DNA of 64,000 nucleotides from Pseudomonas bijieensis (lineage in GTDB: Bacteria; Pseudomonadota; Gammaproteobacteria; Pseudomonadales; Pseudomonadaceae). Both the position numbers and the translations under genes were made by a program. Each line of letters begins with the position of its first letter. Position 1 is the first letter of the stretch. The notes under the pieces were generated by a model. The model made no database searches. It was given only the letters and a program-made list of their open reading frames with translations, and had not been told where the DNA came from. Positions 47,199 through 58,298 of this stretch are shown here, piece by piece. Where the stretch lies: NCBI RefSeq assembly GCF_013347965.1, contig NZ_CP048810.1, forward strand, positions 5,579,501 to 5,643,500. Direction: 5' to 3'.

Positions 47199-47204
47199 TA
47201 TAAT
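47199..47204 (+). promoter_or_regulatory. -10 box upstream of zinc-ribbon gene and aspS
   Basis: A perfect TATAAT 60 bases before the zinc-ribbon ATG, just after the RHH terminator. The -35 match is poor. Confidence 0.5.
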
Positions 47205-47264
47205 CCCGCTCTTTGCCGCAAAGCCCAGCCTTTGCGCGAGTAACCTGATCGCCGAGACAACCCC

Positions 47265-47486
47265 ATGCCGATGTACGACTATCAATGTGCTTCCTGTGGT
47301 CATCAGATGGAAGCCATTCAAAAGATCAGCGCGGCACCGCTGGTCGACTGCCCTGCCTGCCAGGCGCCGGAACTGAAAAAGATGCTGTCCATGCCTGGTT
47401 TCCGCCTCGGTGGCACGGGCTGGTACGAAACCGACTTCAAGACCGGCGCCAAGAAAAACCTGGCCGGTGGCGACAAAGCTGATTGA
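47265..47486 (+). CDS. FmdB family zinc-ribbon protein
   Basis: A 73-residue protein with two C-x2-C knuckles (YQCASCGHQME and DCPACQAPELKKM) that bind one zinc, then the conserved GTGWYETDFK segment. It lies 75 bases upstream of aspS and is likely co-transcribed. The family is often linked to regulation of amide or formamide metabolism genes by name only; its real role is unknown. Confidence 0.92.
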   Translation: MPMYDYQCASCGHQMEAIQKISAAPLVDCPACQAPELKKMLSMPGFRLGGTGWYETDFKTGAKKNLAGGDKAD

Positions 47487-47561
47487 GTTGAACACGCGCG
47501 AGTTCTTGCACGGGCAGGGCCTCCAACCGAATTTCGAATTACGAGAAGTGAAACCACTACC

Positions 47562-49337
47562 ATGATGCGCAGCCATTATTGCGGCCAACTGAACGAAAGC
47601 CTGGAAGGTCAGGAAGTTACTCTTTGCGGATGGGTCCATCGTCGCCGTGACCATGGCGGGGTGATTTTCCTCGATATCCGTGATCGTGAAGGCCTGGCCC
47701 AGGTGGTGTTCGATCCGGATCGCGCTGAAACCTTCGCCGTCGCCGACCGCGTGCGCAGCGAATACGTGGTCAAGATCACCGGCAAGGTGCGCCTGCGCCC
47801 GGCCGGCGCCAGCAACGCCAACATGGCGTCTGGCATGATCGAAGTGCTGGGCTACGAGCTGGAAGTACTCAACGAAGCGGAAACCCCGCCGTTCCCACTC
47901 AACGAATACTCCGATGTAGGCGAAGAAACCCGCCTGCGCTACCGCTTCATCGACCTGCGTCGCCCGGAAATGGCCGAGAAGCTGCGTCTGCGTTCGCGCA
48001 TGACCACCAGCATCCGCCGCTACCTGGACGAGAACGGCTTCCTCGACGTCGAGACGCCGATCCTGACCCGCGCCACGCCGGAAGGCGCCCGCGACTACCT
48101 GGTGCCGAGCCGTACCCACCCCGGCAGCTTCTTTGCCTTGCCGCAATCGCCACAGCTGTTCAAGCAACTGCTGATGGTGGCCGGGTTCGATCGCTACTAC
48201 CAGATCGCCAAGTGCTTCCGCGACGAGGACCTGCGTGCCGACCGTCAGCCTGAGTTCACTCAGATCGACATCGAGACCAGCTTCCTCGACGAAAAAGACA
48301 TCATGGGCCTGACCGAAGGCATGATCCGCAACCTGTTCAAGGAAGTGCTGGGCCTGGAATTCGGCGAGTTCCCGCACATGACCTTCGAAGAGGCCATGCG
48401 CCGCTACGGTTCCGACAAGCCGGACCTGCGTAACCCGCTGGAACTGGTGGACGTGGCCGATCAGCTCAAGGACGTCGAGTTCAAGGTGTTCAGCGGCCCG
48501 GCCAACGACCCGAAATGCCGTATCGCGGCCCTGCGTGTTCCAGGCGGCGCCAGCATGCCGCGCAAGCAGATCGACGACTACACCAAGTTCGTCGGCATCT
48601 ACGGTGCCAAGGGCCTGGCGTACATCAAGGTCAACGAGCGCGCCGCCGGTGTGGATGGCCTGCAATCGCCAATCGTGAAGAACATCCCTGAAGCCAACCT
48701 CAATGTGATCCTCGATCGCGTGGGCGCGGTTGACGGCGACATCGTGTTCTTCGGTGCCGACAAGGCCAAGATCGTCAGCGAAGCCCTGGGCGCGCTGCGT
48801 ATCAAGCTGGGTCACGACCTGAAGCTGCTGACCTGCGAGTGGGCGCCGATGTGGGTCGTTGACTTCCCGATGTTCGAAGAAAACGACGACGGCAGCTTCT
48901 CCGCGCTGCACCACCCGTTCACCGCGCCGAAGTGCTCGCCGCAAGAGTTGGAGGCCAACCCGGCTACCGCTCTGTCGCGCGCCTACGACATGGTCCTGAA
49001 CGGCACTGAATTGGGTGGCGGTTCGATCCGCATCCATCGCAAGGAAATGCAGCAGGCAGTGTTCCGCCTGCTGGGCATCAGCGAAGCGGAACAGGAAGAA
49101 AAGTTCGGCTTCCTGCTCGATGCCCTGAAGTACGGTGCGCCGCCCCATGGTGGCCTGGCCTTCGGCCTGGACCGCCTGGTGATGCTGATGACCGGCGCCC
49201 AGTCGATCCGTGAAGTGATCGCATTCCCGAAAACCCAGAGCGCGGCCGATGTCATGACCCAGGCGCCGGGTGTAGTGGATGCCAAGGCGCTGCGCGAGTT
49301 GCACATCCGTCTGCGTGAACAGCCAAAGGCTGAGTAA
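47562..49337 (+). CDS. aspS: aspartyl-tRNA synthetase (probably non-discriminating)
   Basis: A 591-residue class IIb synthetase. The N-terminal OB domain ([23 protein letters not shown]) reads the anticodon. Motif 2 is [18 protein letters not shown] and motif 3 [15 protein letters not shown]; the GAD insertion domain lies between. Known Pseudomonas AspRS charges both tRNA-Asp and tRNA-Asn, with repair by GatCAB; that this one does so is by family. Start ATG 47562. Confidence 0.97.
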   Translation: MMRSHYCGQLNESLEGQEVTLCGWVHRRRDHGGVIFLDIRDREGLAQVVFDPDRAETFAVADRVRSEYVVKITGKVRLRPAGASNANMASGMIEVLGYELEVLNEAETPPFPLNEYSDVGEETRLRYRFIDLRRPEMAEKLRLRSRMTTSIRRYLDENGFLDVETPILTRATPEGARDYLVPSRTHPGSFFALPQSPQLFKQLLMVAGFDRYYQIAKCFRDEDLRADRQPEFTQIDIETSFLDEKDIMGLTEGMIRNLFKEVLGLEFGEFPHMTFEEAMRRYGSDKPDLRNPLELVDVADQLKDVEFKVFSGPANDPKCRIAALRVPGGASMPRKQIDDYTKFVGIYGAKGLAYIKVNERAAGVDGLQSPIVKNIPEANLNVILDRVGAVDGDIVFFGADKAKIVSEALGALRIKLGHDLKLLTCEWAPMWVVDFPMFEENDDGSFSALHHPFTAPKCSPQELEANPATALSRAYDMVLNGTELGGGSIRIHRKEMQQAVFRLLGISEAEQEEKFGFLLDALKYGAPPHGGLAFGLDRLVMLMTGAQSIREVIAFPKTQSAADVMTQAPGVVDAKALRELHIRLREQPKAE

Positions 49338-49353
49338 GGCTGGCACCTGAGAG

Positions 49354-49377
49354 GGCGCATCTTCGGATGCGCCTTTT
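49354..49377 (+). terminator. terminator of aspS
   Basis: Stem GGCGCATC-TTCG-GATGCGCC followed by TTTT, 16 bases past the stop codon; the UUCG tetraloop makes it very stable. Confidence 0.92.
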
Positions 49378-49459
49378 CATTGGGGTCGATATTTCTGATT
49401 GTCGGCCACTGCGTACGCGCAGGGGCGGGCAATGTTCCAAAGAGAAACCGGAGCGAGTT

Positions 49460-50206
49460 ATGGCAGGTCATTCCAAGTGGGCGAATATCAAGCACCGCAA
49501 AGAACGTCAGGATGCCAAGAGAGGCAAGATCTTCACCAAGTGGATCCGTGAGCTGACGGTCGCGGCCCGCCAGGGCGGCGGCGATCCGGGCTCCAACCCG
49601 CGCTTGCGCCTGGCCCTGGACAAGGCGCTGGGTGCGAACATGAGCCGCGACATCATCGACCGTGCCATCGCCCGTGGCGCCGGTGCGACCGAGGCCGACA
49701 ACGTTGAAGAGCTGACCTACGAAGGTTATGGCCCAGGCGGCGTGGCGGTGATGGTCGAATGCATGACCGACAATCGCAACCGTACTGCGGCCGCTGTGCG
49801 TCACGCCTTCAGCAAATGCGGCGGCAACCTGGGTACCGATGGCTCGGTGGCCTATCTGTTCGAGCGCAAGGGGCAAATCAGCTTCGCGCCAGGCATCGAT
49901 GAAGACGCCCTGACGGAGGCGGCCCTGGAGGCCGACGCCGATGATGTGGTCAGCCATGAAGACGGTTCGTTCGACGTGTTCACTTCGTTCGCCAGCTTCT
50001 ACGCCGTGCGTAATGCCCTGGAAGCGGCTGGGTTCAAGCCGGCCGACGCGGAAATCGTCATGCAACCGACCACCAGCGCCGAGCTGGACCTGGAAGGTGC
50101 CGAGAAGGTGCTCAAGCTGATCGATATGCTTGAAGACCTGGACGATGTGCAGAACGTTTATTCCAACGCCGATATTCCGGAGTCGGTGGCTGAACAGCTG
50201 GGCTGA
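49460..50206 (+). CDS. yebC: YebC/PmpR family transcriptional regulator
   Basis: A 248-residue protein beginning [22 protein letters not shown], the YebC signature. It has the acidic C-terminal region with [19 protein letters not shown]. Homologues bind DNA (PmpR represses the quinolone signal receptor gene pqsR in P. aeruginosa) or assist ribosomes at proline stretches. It lies between aspS and ruvC as PA0964 does. The start at 49460 is fixed by the N-terminal motif. Confidence 0.95.
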   Translation: MAGHSKWANIKHRKERQDAKRGKIFTKWIRELTVAARQGGGDPGSNPRLRLALDKALGANMSRDIIDRAIARGAGATEADNVEELTYEGYGPGGVAVMVECMTDNRNRTAAAVRHAFSKCGGNLGTDGSVAYLFERKGQISFAPGIDEDALTEAALEADADDVVSHEDGSFDVFTSFASFYAVRNALEAAGFKPADAEIVMQPTTSAELDLEGAEKVLKLIDMLEDLDDVQNVYSNADIPESVAEQLG

Positions 50207-50247
50207 TAGGTGTAATGCTGCTCACTTAAGGTTTGGTTTGAAATCAT

Positions 50248-50339
50248 CGTGGCGAGGGGAGCTTGCTCCCGCTGGAGTGCGAAGCGCTCCCAAAAAAGGT
50301 CTGCTGCGCAGCCCAGCGGGAGCAAGCTCCCTCGCCACG
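50248..50339. repeat. large palindromic repeat, GTGGCGAGGGAGC family
   Basis: Outer arms CGTGGCGAGGGGAGCTTGCTCCCGC and GCGGGAGCAAGCTCCCTCGCCACG, with an asymmetric middle (GGAGTGCGAAGCGCTCC and GCTGCGCAGC). It is located between yebC and ruvC. Confidence 0.88.
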
Positions 50340-50402
50340 GATTCACTGCAAGCCTTTGATGAGCTGTATCCTCTTGCAACCGCATTACCTTTCGCAGGCG
50401 CT

Positions 50403-50928
50403 ATGACTTTAATCCTTGGCATCGACCCCCGGTTCGCGCATCACCGGCTACGGCGTGGTTCGCGACACCGGGCGCGGCTGCGTGTATGTGGCGTCTGGCT
50501 GCATCCGCACCGGTGCGGGTGAGCTGCACGAGCGCCTGCAGATTGTTTATCGCGGCGTGCGTGAGGTTATCCAGACCTACGGCCCAGTCACCATGGGCAT
50601 CGAAAAGGTCTTCATGGCGCGCAACGCCGACTCGGCCTTGAAGCTGGGACAGGCCCGGGGCGCGGCAATCGTGGCCGGTGCCGAGGAGGCCCTGGAGATT
50701 GCCGAATACACCGCGACCCAGGTCAAGCAGGCGGTCGTTGGAACAGGGGCGGCGAACAAGGAACAGGTGCAAATGATGGTCATGCATCTGCTGAAGCTGG
50801 TCAGCAAGCCGCAGATCGATGCCTCCGACGCCCTGGCCATCGCCATTTGCCATGCCCATACCCGTTCCAGTCTGTTGCCTCACGGCCTGGGAGCCGCACG
50901 CAGTCGTGGCGGGCGCCTGCGTCTCTGA
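50403..50928 (+). pseudogene. ruvC: ruvC, Holliday junction resolvase, interrupted by a +1 frameshift
   Basis: Removing one C from the run of five at 50426-50430 restores a 174-residue RuvC. It begins [19 protein letters not shown], with the catalytic acidic residue in GID, the glutamate in [22 protein letters not shown], and the aspartate pair near [15 protein letters not shown]. RuvC cuts Holliday junctions with RuvAB. As written, translation from ATG 50403 leaves the frame after nine codons and stops at 50522, giving 39 residues. The rest of the gene is intact and shows no decay, so the change is recent or is a sequencing error. It is followed by ruvA and ruvB. Confidence 0.9.
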
Positions 50929-51042
50929 TAGCATCAGCGCTTCATTCATGAACCCGAGTAAGTTGTGCCTGTGTCGTCGGCCTTTATGCTCGTGTTGATA
51001 TTCGCCAGCCTGCGGGCTGGCCAGCACCCAAGGATCTGAAAC

Positions 51043-51651
51043 GTGATTGGACGCTTGCGCGGCACCCTGGCTGAAAAACAGCCGCCGCACCTGATTCTGG
51101 ATGTAAACGGCCTGGGCTATGAGCTGGAAGTGCCCATGACCACGCTGTATCGCTTGCCGTCGGTCGGCGAGCCACTGACCCTGCACACCCATTTGGTCGT
51201 GCGCGAGGATGCGCAGTTACTCTATGGCTTCGTCGGCAAGCGCGAGCGGGATTTCTTCCGCGAGCTGATCCGTCTCAATGGCGTCGGCCCGAAACTGGCC
51301 CTGGCCTTGATGTCGAGTCTGGAAGTCGACGAACTGGTGCGCTGCGTGCAGTCCCAGGACACCTCGGCCCTGACCAAGGTGCCGGGTGTGGGCAAGAAAA
51401 CCGCCGAGCGCCTGCTGGTTGAACTCAAGGATCGCTTCAAGGCCTGGGAGGCCGTGCCGGCGATGTTCGCCCTGGTGCCGAACCAGCCCGACGCGCCTAT
51501 GCCTGCGGTCAGCGCCGAAAACGATGCGGTCACCGCACTGATCTCCCTGGGTTACAAGCCGCAGGAAGCCAGCAAGGCGATTTCCGCCATCAAGGAAAAA
51601 GGCCTGAGTACGGAAGACATGATTCGTCGTGCCCTGAAGGGAATGATTTAA
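51043..51651 (+). CDS. ruvA: Holliday junction DNA helicase subunit RuvA
   Basis: A 202-residue tetrameric junction-binding protein: OB domain (1-63, [19 protein letters not shown]), double helix-hairpin-helix region with [12 protein letters not shown] and [13 protein letters not shown], and a C-terminal three-helix domain that binds RuvB ([19 protein letters not shown]). The start is a GTG at 51043. The stop codon ends one base before the ruvB start. Confidence 0.97.
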   Translation: MIGRLRGTLAEKQPPHLILDVNGLGYELEVPMTTLYRLPSVGEPLTLHTHLVVREDAQLLYGFVGKRERDFFRELIRLNGVGPKLALALMSSLEVDELVRCVQSQDTSALTKVPGVGKKTAERLLVELKDRFKAWEAVPAMFALVPNQPDAPMPAVSAENDAVTALISLGYKPQEASKAISAIKEKGLSTEDMIRRALKGMI

Positions 51652-52713
51652 GTGATTGAAGCTGACCGTCTGATCGCCGCCACGGGCGCCCCCCGTGACC
51701 GCGAGGAAATCCAGGACCGCGCGATTCGTCCTGTCAGCCTGGCCGATTACATCGGTCAACCGACTGTGCGCGAACAGATGGAGCTGTTCATCCAGGCGGC
51801 CCGGGGGCGCAGCGAGTCCCTGGACCACACCTTGATCTTCGGCCCGCCGGGCCTGGGCAAGACCACCCTGGCCAACATCATTGCCCAGGAAATGGGGGTG
51901 TCGATCAAGAGCACGTCCGGGCCGGTCCTTGAACGGCCGGGTGACCTGGCGGCGCTGCTGACCAATCTCGAACCCCATGACGTGCTGTTCATCGACGAAA
52001 TCCATCGGCTGTCGCCCATCGTCGAGGAAGTGCTGTACCCGGCCATGGAAGACTTCCAGCTCGACATCATGATCGGCGAGGGGCCGGCCGCGCGCTCCAT
52101 CAAGCTCGACCTGCCGCCTTTTACCCTGGTGGGTGCCACCACCCGTGCCGGCATGCTGACCAATCCGCTGCGCGACCGTTTCGGTATCGTCCAGCGCCTG
52201 GAGTTCTACAGCAACGCCGACCTGGCGACGATTGTCAGCCGCTCGGCGGGTATCCTCGGGCTGCCGCTGGACCCGGACGGTGCCTATGAAATCGCCCGGC
52301 GTGCCCGGGGAACGCCGCGGATCGCCAACCGGCTGTTGCGTCGGGTCCGGGATTTTGCCGAAGTCCGGGCCAAGGGCCACATCACCAAGCCGATTGCCGA
52401 CCTGGCGCTGAACCTGCTGGACATCGACGAGCGTGGCTTCGATCACCAGGACCGGCGCCTGCTGCTGACCATGATCGAGAAGTTCGACGGTGGCCCGGTA
52501 GGCGTGGACAGCCTGGCGGCGGCCATCAGCGAAGAGCGCCACACCATTGAAGATGTGCTGGAGCCGTACCTGATCCAGCAGGGCTACATCATGCGTACCC
52601 CTCGTGGGCGCGTGGTGACCCGTCATGCTTATCTGCATTTTGGCTTAAACATCCCGACACGAATGGGTGAGATGCCGGTGGTAGACGAATTCCTCGATGC
52701 CGTGGACGATTGA
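51652..52713 (+). CDS. ruvB: Holliday junction DNA helicase ATPase RuvB
   Basis: A 353-residue AAA+ motor that drives branch migration. Walker [15 protein letters not shown] (about 64-77), Walker [11 protein letters not shown], sensor 1 [18 protein letters not shown] with the arginine finger region, and a C-terminal winged helix ([24 protein letters not shown]). The GTG start directly abuts the ruvA stop. Confidence 0.97.
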   Translation: MIEADRLIAATGAPRDREEIQDRAIRPVSLADYIGQPTVREQMELFIQAARGRSESLDHTLIFGPPGLGKTTLANIIAQEMGVSIKSTSGPVLERPGDLAALLTNLEPHDVLFIDEIHRLSPIVEEVLYPAMEDFQLDIMIGEGPAARSIKLDLPPFTLVGATTRAGMLTNPLRDRFGIVQRLEFYSNADLATIVSRSAGILGLPLDPDGAYEIARRARGTPRIANRLLRRVRDFAEVRAKGHITKPIADLALNLLDIDERGFDHQDRRLLLTMIEKFDGGPVGVDSLAAAISEERHTIEDVLEPYLIQQGYIMRTPRGRVVTRHAYLHFGLNIPTRMGEMPVVDEFLDAVDD

Positions 52714-52840
52714 ACGAGCTCTGTACGCCGACTTTTTTCCGGTTCGTGCTGTCCCAGACGACGCCTGGAGCGTCAATGCGTTCGAGAATGAAAAAACAGT
52801 TGCCTGGCCGATTGGCAACCTGAGGAGTAAGCACTAGAGT

Positions 52841-53308
52841 ATGCGCGCGCAAAACGGGCTGGAGTCGTTCGCACATCGCTGTCGCGTTTATTACGAGGAC
52901 ACCGATGCTGGCGGCATCGTCTACTACGTCAATTACCTCAAGTTTATGGAACGGGCTCGAACCGAACGGCTGCGGGAACTGGGTTTCGCCCAATCCGCGC
53001 TGGCAGGGGAGGACCTGTTATTCGTCGTGCATTCCAGCGAAGCGCGCTACCACGCGCCGGCGCGACTGGACGACGAACTGGTGGTAAGTGCCGATGTCAT
53101 CGAATTGAACCGTGTCAGCCTGCGCTTCAAGCAGCAGGTCAGGCGGGCTACGGATAACGTGCTGCTCTGTGAAGGGCAGTTTTTGGTGGCCTGTGTGCGC
53201 ACCCATAGTTTGAAACCCCGGGCCATTCCCGAAGCTCTACGTGCGGCCTTTGCCGGCGTGAGCGGCGCGGGTACACACTCAGAGCAGGAGATAAAGCGTG
53301 GAAGCTAA
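52841..53308 (+). CDS. ybgC: YbgC, acyl-CoA thioesterase of the Tol-Pal cluster
   Basis: A 155-residue hot-dog fold thioesterase. The catalytic segment [26 protein letters not shown] contains the aspartate of the 4-hydroxybenzoyl-CoA thioesterase class. It is the first gene of the tol operon and overlaps tolQ by 11 bases. A short hairpin GTTGCC/GGCAAC (52799-52819) lies just before its ribosome site (TGAGGAG). It acts in phospholipid metabolism linked to Tol-Pal. Confidence 0.95.
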   Translation: MRAQNGLESFAHRCRVYYEDTDAGGIVYYVNYLKFMERARTERLRELGFAQSALAGEDLLFVVHSSEARYHAPARLDDELVVSADVIELNRVSLRFKQQVRRATDNVLLCEGQFLVACVRTHSLKPRAIPEALRAAFAGVSGAGTHSEQEIKRGS

Positions 53309-53993
53309 CGTCGTCGACCATTCCTCCATGTGGAGCCTGGTCAGCAATGCCAGCGTCGTGGTGCAACTGGTAATGCTGACCCTGGTAGCCGCATCGGTGA
53401 CCTCATGGATCATGATCTTTCAGCGCAGCAACATGCTGCGCGCCGGTCGCCGTGCCCTGGAGAGCTTCGAAGAGCGCTTCTGGTCCGGTATCGACCTGTC
53501 CAAGCTCTATCGCCAGGCCGGCAGCAACCCGGACCCGGATTCAGGCGTCGAGCAGATCTTCCGTGCCGGCTTCAAGGAGTTCTCCCGCTTGCGCCAGCAG
53601 CCGGGCGTCGATCCTGAAGCGGTGATGGAAGGCGTGGCCCGTGCCATGCGCGTGGCCATTTCCCGCGAAGAAGAAAAGCTCGAGCAGGGCCTGTCGTTCC
53701 TCGCCACCGTCGGTTCGGTCAGCCCGTACATCGGTCTGTTCGGTACCGTGTGGGGGATCATGAACTCCTTCCGTGGCCTGGCTTCCGCCCAGCAAGCGAC
53801 CCTGGCCACCGTGGCCCCGGGCATCGCCGAGGCACTGATCGCCACCGCCATCGGCCTGTTCGCGGCCATCCCGGCCGTTATCGCCTACAACCGCTTCGCT
53901 GCCCGCAGCGAAATGCTGACCGGCCGTTACTACACCTTCGCCGATGAATTCCAGGCGATCCTGCACCGCAAAGTGCACACCAGCGAAGAATAA
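53298..53993 (+). CDS. tolQ: TolQ, Tol-Pal proton channel subunit
   Basis: A 231-residue inner-membrane protein with three helices (about 18-38, 133-155, 168-190) of the MotA/TolQ/ExbB family. Conserved parts are [24 protein letters not shown] and [24 protein letters not shown]. With TolR it uses the proton gradient to energise TolA during cell constriction. The start is a GTG at 53298 inside the end of ybgC. Confidence 0.96.
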   Translation: MEANVVDHSSMWSLVSNASVVVQLVMLTLVAASVTSWIMIFQRSNMLRAGRRALESFEERFWSGIDLSKLYRQAGSNPDPDSGVEQIFRAGFKEFSRLRQQPGVDPEAVMEGVARAMRVAISREEEKLEQGLSFLATVGSVSPYIGLFGTVWGIMNSFRGLASAQQATLATVAPGIAEALIATAIGLFAAIPAVIAYNRFAARSEMLTGRYYTFADEFQAILHRKVHTSEE

Positions 53994-54007
53994 GCAGGTA
54001 TTTCCCA

Positions 54008-54469
54008 ATGGCTTTAATCGCTCGAGCCCGAAAAAAGCGCAAGCCGGTTGCCGAGATGAACGTGGTGCCCTACATCGACGTGATGTTGGTGCTGCTGGTC
54101 ATCTTCATGGTGACCGCGCCGATGCTCAATCAGGGCGTGAAGGTCGATCTGCCCAAGGTTTCCAGCGAAGCCTTGCCGCAGGACAACAACACCCAGGTAC
54201 TGACCATTTCGATCAAGGCTGACAAGACCTACTACTGGAACCTTGGCAGCGAAGTCGATACCGAGAAGCAGCAGGACCGCGCCATGACCTTGCCGCAGAT
54301 GACTGATGCGGTGACCAAGATCATTCGTGTCGGCAACGATGCCGGCAAGCGCACCCAGGTTTTCATTCGCGGCGACAAGACCGTCGACTACGGTGCGGTG
54401 ATGGGCGCCATGGGCGGTTTGCAGAAAGCCGGGGTCGGTAACGTTGGCTTGATCACTGAGGCGCCCTGA
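54008..54469 (+). CDS. tolR: TolR, Tol-Pal proton channel subunit
   Basis: A 153-residue ExbD/TolR protein with a single helix (about 24-42) carrying the proton-binding aspartate Asp24 in PYIDVMLVLLVIFMVTAPM, followed by a periplasmic peptidoglycan-binding domain. The stop overlaps the tolA start by one base (TGATG). Confidence 0.96.
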   Translation: MALIARARKKRKPVAEMNVVPYIDVMLVLLVIFMVTAPMLNQGVKVDLPKVSSEALPQDNNTQVLTISIKADKTYYWNLGSEVDTEKQQDRAMTLPQMTDAVTKIIRVGNDAGKRTQVFIRGDKTVDYGAVMGAMGGLQKAGVGNVGLITEAP

Positions 54470-55548
54470 TGCAGCAACAGCGAGAGCCGTCCGCCTCGGA
54501 AAGCTACTTCTGGCCCAGTGTCCTGGCAATCGGCCTGCATGTGCTGGTGTTCGGCATGCTGTTCGTCAGTTTTGCCATGACTCCGGAGCTGCCGCCGGCC
54601 AAGCCGATCGTGCAGGCGACGTTGTACCAGCTCAAATCGAAAAGCCAGGCTACGACCCAGACGAACCAGAAGCTTGCGGGTGAGGCGAAGAAGTCCGCCG
54701 CGCGCCAGACTGAAGTCGAGCAGATGGAACAGAAGAAGGTCGAGCAGGAAGCGATAAAGGCAGCGGAACAAAAGAAAGAGGAAGCGGCTCAAAAGGCCGA
54801 GGAAGCCAAGAAGGCCGATGAGGCGAAGAAAGCGGAAGAGGCGAAAAAGGCTGACGAAGCCAAGAAAGCCGATGACGCCAAGAAAGCCGCCGAGGCGAAA
54901 AAGGCAGAAGAGAAACAATTGGCTGATATAGCCAAGAAGAAAGCCGAAGAAGAAGCCAAGAAAGCCGCTGAAGAAGAGGCCAAGAAAGCGGCCGCTGAAG
55001 AAGCGAAGAAAAAGATCGTCGAGGACGCGAAGAAAAAAGCGGCCGAAGACGCCAAGAAGAAAGCTGAAGCCGAAGAGGCGAAAAAGAAAGTCGCCGAAGA
55101 CGCGAAGAAGAAAGCCGCCGCCGACGCCGCCAAGAAAAAGGCCCAGGACGCAGCGCGTAAATCCGCCGAAGACAAAAAGGCCCAGGCCTTGGCAGATTTG
55201 CTTTCCGACACGCCGGAGCGCCAGCAGGCATTGGCTGACGAGCAGGGCGATGAAGTCGCCGGCAGTTTCGATGATTTGATTCGCGCACGAGCGGCAGAAG
55301 GCTGGGCTCGTCCACCTTCGGCGCGCAAAGGCATGACGGTAGTATTGCAAATCGGCATGTTGCCCGACGGTACGGTTACCTCGGTCAGCGTCGCCAAGTC
55401 CAGTGGTGACGGTCCGTTCGACGCTTCGGCGGTCGCAGCGGTCAAGAACATTGGGCGATTGACGGAAATGCAAGGAATGAAACCGAGCGACTTCGCTCCC
55501 TATCGTTCATTCAAGATGACATTCACACCTGAGGATCTAGCCTTGTGA
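54469..55548 (+). CDS. tolA: TolA, periplasm-spanning Tol-Pal protein
   Basis: A 359-residue protein with one N-terminal membrane helix (about 16-36, with SHLS-like region [18 protein letters not shown]). A long periplasmic helix (about 60-240) made of imperfect KKA/EEAKKA repeats follows, then a C-terminal globular domain (about 265-359) that binds TolB, Pal and some phages or colicins. The repeat DNA is rich in GAAGCCAAGAAA-type units and prone to length change. It overlaps tolB by four bases (GTGA). Confidence 0.95.
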   Translation: MQQQREPSASESYFWPSVLAIGLHVLVFGMLFVSFAMTPELPPAKPIVQATLYQLKSKSQATTQTNQKLAGEAKKSAARQTEVEQMEQKKVEQEAIKAAEQKKEEAAQKAEEAKKADEAKKAEEAKKADEAKKADDAKKAAEAKKAEEKQLADIAKKKAEEEAKKAAEEEAKKAAAEEAKKKIVEDAKKKAAEDAKKKAEAEEAKKKVAEDAKKKAAADAAKKKAQDAARKSAEDKKAQALADLLSDTPERQQALADEQGDEVAGSFDDLIRARAAEGWARPPSARKGMTVVLQIGMLPDGTVTSVSVAKSSGDGPFDASAVAAVKNIGRLTEMQGMKPSDFAPYRSFKMTFTPEDLAL

Positions 55549-56846
55549 GAAACCTTCTTCGAGGAATGCTTGTCGTTATCTGCTGCCTGGCAGGGATAGC
55601 GGTAGCAGAGGAAAAGAACATCCTGGTCACCAGCGGCAGCGACCGGGCGACCCCGATCGCCGTCGTACCGTTCGGCTGGCAGGGCGGTAGCGTCCTGCCG
55701 GATGACATGGCGGAGATCATCGGCAACGACCTGCGCAACTCGGGTTACTACGCGCCGATCCCCAAGCAGAACATGATCAGCCTGCCGACCCAGGCCAGCG
55801 AAGTCATCTACCGTGACTGGAAGGCCCTGGGCGCCCAGTACATCATGGTCGGCAGCATCGTTCCGGCCGGCGGTCGCCTGCAGGTGCAGTACGCCCTGTT
55901 CAACGTCGCCACCGAGCAGCAAGTGCTGACCGGCAGCGTGTCGGGCAGCGTCGATCAGTTGCGCGACATGGCGCACTACATCTCCGACCAGTCGTTCGAG
56001 AAACTCACCGGCATCAAGGGCGCATTCTCTACCCGCATGCTCTACGTGACGGCCGAGCGCTTCTCCGAGAACAACACCCGCTACACCCTGCAGCGCTCCG
56101 ACTATGACGGCGCCCGTGCGGTGACCCTGCTTCAATCGCGCGAGCCGATCCTGTCGCCGCGTTTCGCTCCAGATGGCAAGCGCATCGCCTATGTCTCGTT
56201 CGAGCAGAAGCGTCCACGTATCTTCATGCAGCACATCGACACCGGTCGCCGCGAGCAGATCACCAACTTCGAAGGCCTGAACGGCGCGCCAGCCTGGTCG
56301 CCGGACGGCTCGCGCCTGGCGTTCGTGCTGTCCAAGGACGGTAACCCGGACGTCTACGTGATGAACCTGGCTTCGCGTTCGATCTCCCGCGTCACCAATG
56401 GCCCAGGCATCAACACCGAACCGTTCTGGGGCAAGGATGGCTCGACCATCTACTTTACCTCCGACCGTGGCGGCAAGCCGCAGATCTACAAGACCAGTGC
56501 TGGTGGTGGCGGTGCCGAACGCGTGACGTTCGTGGGTAACTACAACGCCAACCCTAAACTGTCGGCGGACGAAAAGACCCTGGTGATGATCCATCGCCAG
56601 GACGGTTTCACTAATTTCAAGGTGGCGGCCCAGGATTTGCAGCGCGGAAGTGTAAAAATCCTCACTGATAGCACTCTGGACGAGTCACCTACTGTTGCGC
56701 CCAACGGCACCATGGTAATCTACGCCACCCGCCAGCAGGGCCGGGGAGTCTTGATGCTCGTGTCCATTAATGGACGCGTGAGGCTCCCGCTTCCTACCGC
56801 TCAAGGCGAAGTCAGAGAACCGTCCTGGTCCCCTTACCTGAACTGA
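55545..56846 (+). CDS. tolB: TolB, periplasmic Tol-Pal beta-propeller
   Basis: A 433-residue secreted protein with a signal peptide (about 1-21, ending AGIAVA). The N-terminal alpha/beta domain spans 25-160, then a six-bladed propeller with repeats such as [31 protein letters not shown] and [16 protein letters not shown]. It links TolA and Pal. The GTG start overlaps the tolA end. Confidence 0.96.
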   Translation: MRNLLRGMLVVICCLAGIAVAEEKNILVTSGSDRATPIAVVPFGWQGGSVLPDDMAEIIGNDLRNSGYYAPIPKQNMISLPTQASEVIYRDWKALGAQYIMVGSIVPAGGRLQVQYALFNVATEQQVLTGSVSGSVDQLRDMAHYISDQSFEKLTGIKGAFSTRMLYVTAERFSENNTRYTLQRSDYDGARAVTLLQSREPILSPRFAPDGKRIAYVSFEQKRPRIFMQHIDTGRREQITNFEGLNGAPAWSPDGSRLAFVLSKDGNPDVYVMNLASRSISRVTNGPGINTEPFWGKDGSTIYFTSDRGGKPQIYKTSAGGGGAERVTFVGNYNANPKLSADEKTLVMIHRQDGFTNFKVAAQDLQRGSVKILTDSTLDESPTVAPNGTMVIYATRQQGRGVLMLVSINGRVRLPLPTAQGEVREPSWSPYLN

Positions 56847-56898
56847 CGCGGCGCTATACGTTTTACTTAACACACTGGGGTTCATTAGGAGTTTCACG

Positions 56899-57396
56899 AT
56901 GGAAATGCTGAAGTTTGGTAAATTTGCTGCGCTGGCTCTGGCCATGGCTGTAGCTGTAGGTTGCTCGTCCAAAGGCGGCGACAATGCCGGTGAAGGCGCT
57001 GTTGATCCAAACGCTGGTTACGGCGCTAACACTGGTGCAGTTGACGGCTCCCTGAGCGAAGAAGCTGCTCTGCGCGCAATCACCACCTTCTACTTCGAAT
57101 ACGACAGCTCGGACCTGAAGCCAGAAGCCATGCGCGCTCTGGACGTTCACGCCAAGGACCTGAAAGCAAACGGCGCTCGCGTTGTTCTGGAAGGCAACAC
57201 CGACGAACGTGGTACTCGTGAGTACAACATGGCACTGGGCGAGCGTCGTGCGAAAGCCGTTCAACGCTACCTGGTACTGCAAGGTGTTTCCCCAGCTCAG
57301 CTGGAACTGGTTTCCTACGGCGAAGAGCGTCCAGTTGCTACCGGCAACGACGAGCAGTCCTGGGCTCAAAACCGTCGCGTCGAACTGCGTAAGTAA
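56899..57396 (+). CDS. pal: Pal, peptidoglycan-associated lipoprotein
   Basis: A 165-residue outer-membrane lipoprotein (OprL of P. aeruginosa). The lipobox AVAVGC places the lipid on Cys22; a flexible glycine/alanine linker follows, then an OmpA-like domain binding peptidoglycan through [19 protein letters not shown]. The ribosome site TTAGGAG is good. The 52-base gap after tolB may contain a separate promoter. Confidence 0.97.
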   Translation: MEMLKFGKFAALALAMAVAVGCSSKGGDNAGEGAVDPNAGYGANTGAVDGSLSEEAALRAITTFYFEYDSSDLKPEAMRALDVHAKDLKANGARVVLEGNTDERGTREYNMALGERRAKAVQRYLVLQGVSPAQLELVSYGEERPVATGNDEQSWAQNRRVELRK

Positions 57397-57402
57397 TTCG
57401 TC

Positions 57403-58248
57403 ATGCGAACGTGCCGTCGTGCTGTAACTGTTCTGGCTCTCAGCCTCGCGCCGCTTGCGGCGTGGGCTGCGGTTCCTGTGGTCGATAACGATGCCGGCTA
57501 TAACAATAGCGGGAGCAGTTATCCGCCTGCAGGTTACGGTACGAACGGCGCCTATGCCGGGGGAAGGGTTTCGGCCCCTGTCTCGGCACAGGGCCAGCTG
57601 TTCAACCAACTGCAGCAAATGCAGGATCAGATATCGCGCCAACAGGGTGTGATCGAAGAACTGCAAAATGATATTTCGCGCATGAAGCAGGAAAACCTGG
57701 AGCGATACCAGGATCTTGATCGGCGCATAGGATCCGGCGTTGCACCTGCCGCGACTCCCGAGAATTCTCCTGCCGGTGGCGACTTGAACGCCCCCGGTGC
57801 AGCCGCTGGCGCTGGCGCTGGCGCGGGGGCTGCTGCTCCAGCAGCACCTGCCGCCGGTGGCGAGCCCGCTGATCCGGCGAAGGAAAAGCTCTATTACGAC
57901 GCGGCCTTCGACCTGATCAAGGCCAAGGATTTCGACAAGGCCAGCCAGGCCTTTGCCGCTTTCCTGCGCAAATACCCAAACAGCCAGTACGCGGGCAATG
58001 CCCAATATTGGCTGGGCGAAGTGAACCTGGCCAAGGGCGACCTGCAAGGCGCTGGCCAGGCGTTCGCCAAGGTTTCGCAGTTGTATCCCAAGCACGCCAA
58101 GGTGCCGGATTCGCTGTACAAGCTGGCTGACGTAGAGCGCCGCCTTGGTCATACCGACAAGGTGAAAGGCATTCTGCAGCAGGTGGTGGCCCAATATCCG
58201 GGTACGTCGGCTGCCCAGTTGGCCCAGCGTGATCTGCAACGCATGTAA
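57403..58248 (+). CDS. cpoB: CpoB (YbgF), cell-division coordinator
   Basis: A 281-residue periplasmic protein with a signal peptide (about 1-22). A coiled coil (about 65-108, LFNQLQQMQDQISRQQG onward) forms the trimer, then comes an alanine/glycine-rich low-complexity linker (about 122-155) and a TPR domain (160-281). It ties peptidoglycan synthesis to Tol-Pal driven constriction. It begins six bases after the pal stop. Confidence 0.95.
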   Translation: MRTCRRAVTVLALSLAPLAAWAAVPVVDNDAGYNNSGSSYPPAGYGTNGAYAGGRVSAPVSAQGQLFNQLQQMQDQISRQQGVIEELQNDISRMKQENLERYQDLDRRIGSGVAPAATPENSPAGGDLNAPGAAAGAGAGAGAAAPAAPAAGGEPADPAKEKLYYDAAFDLIKAKDFDKASQAFAAFLRKYPNSQYAGNAQYWLGEVNLAKGDLQGAGQAFAKVSQLYPKHAKVPDSLYKLADVERRLGHTDKVKGILQQVVAQYPGTSAAQLAQRDLQRM

Positions 58249-58269
58249 GCCAGCTTGACCTGTTTTTGA

Positions 58270-58298
58270 AGAAACCCGCGCCTGTCGCGGGTTTTTTC
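58270..58298 (+). terminator. terminator of the tol-pal-cpoB operon
   Basis: Stem AACCCGCG/CGCGGGTT (58273-58293) followed by a T run, 22 bases past the cpoB stop. Confidence 0.92.

Noticed and set aside
46560..49346. 928-codon open frame on the minus strand opposite aspS
   Set aside because: It is antisense to a full-length essential synthetase, has low-complexity His/Gln/Val-rich composition, and matches no family; typical of antisense frames in GC-rich DNA.
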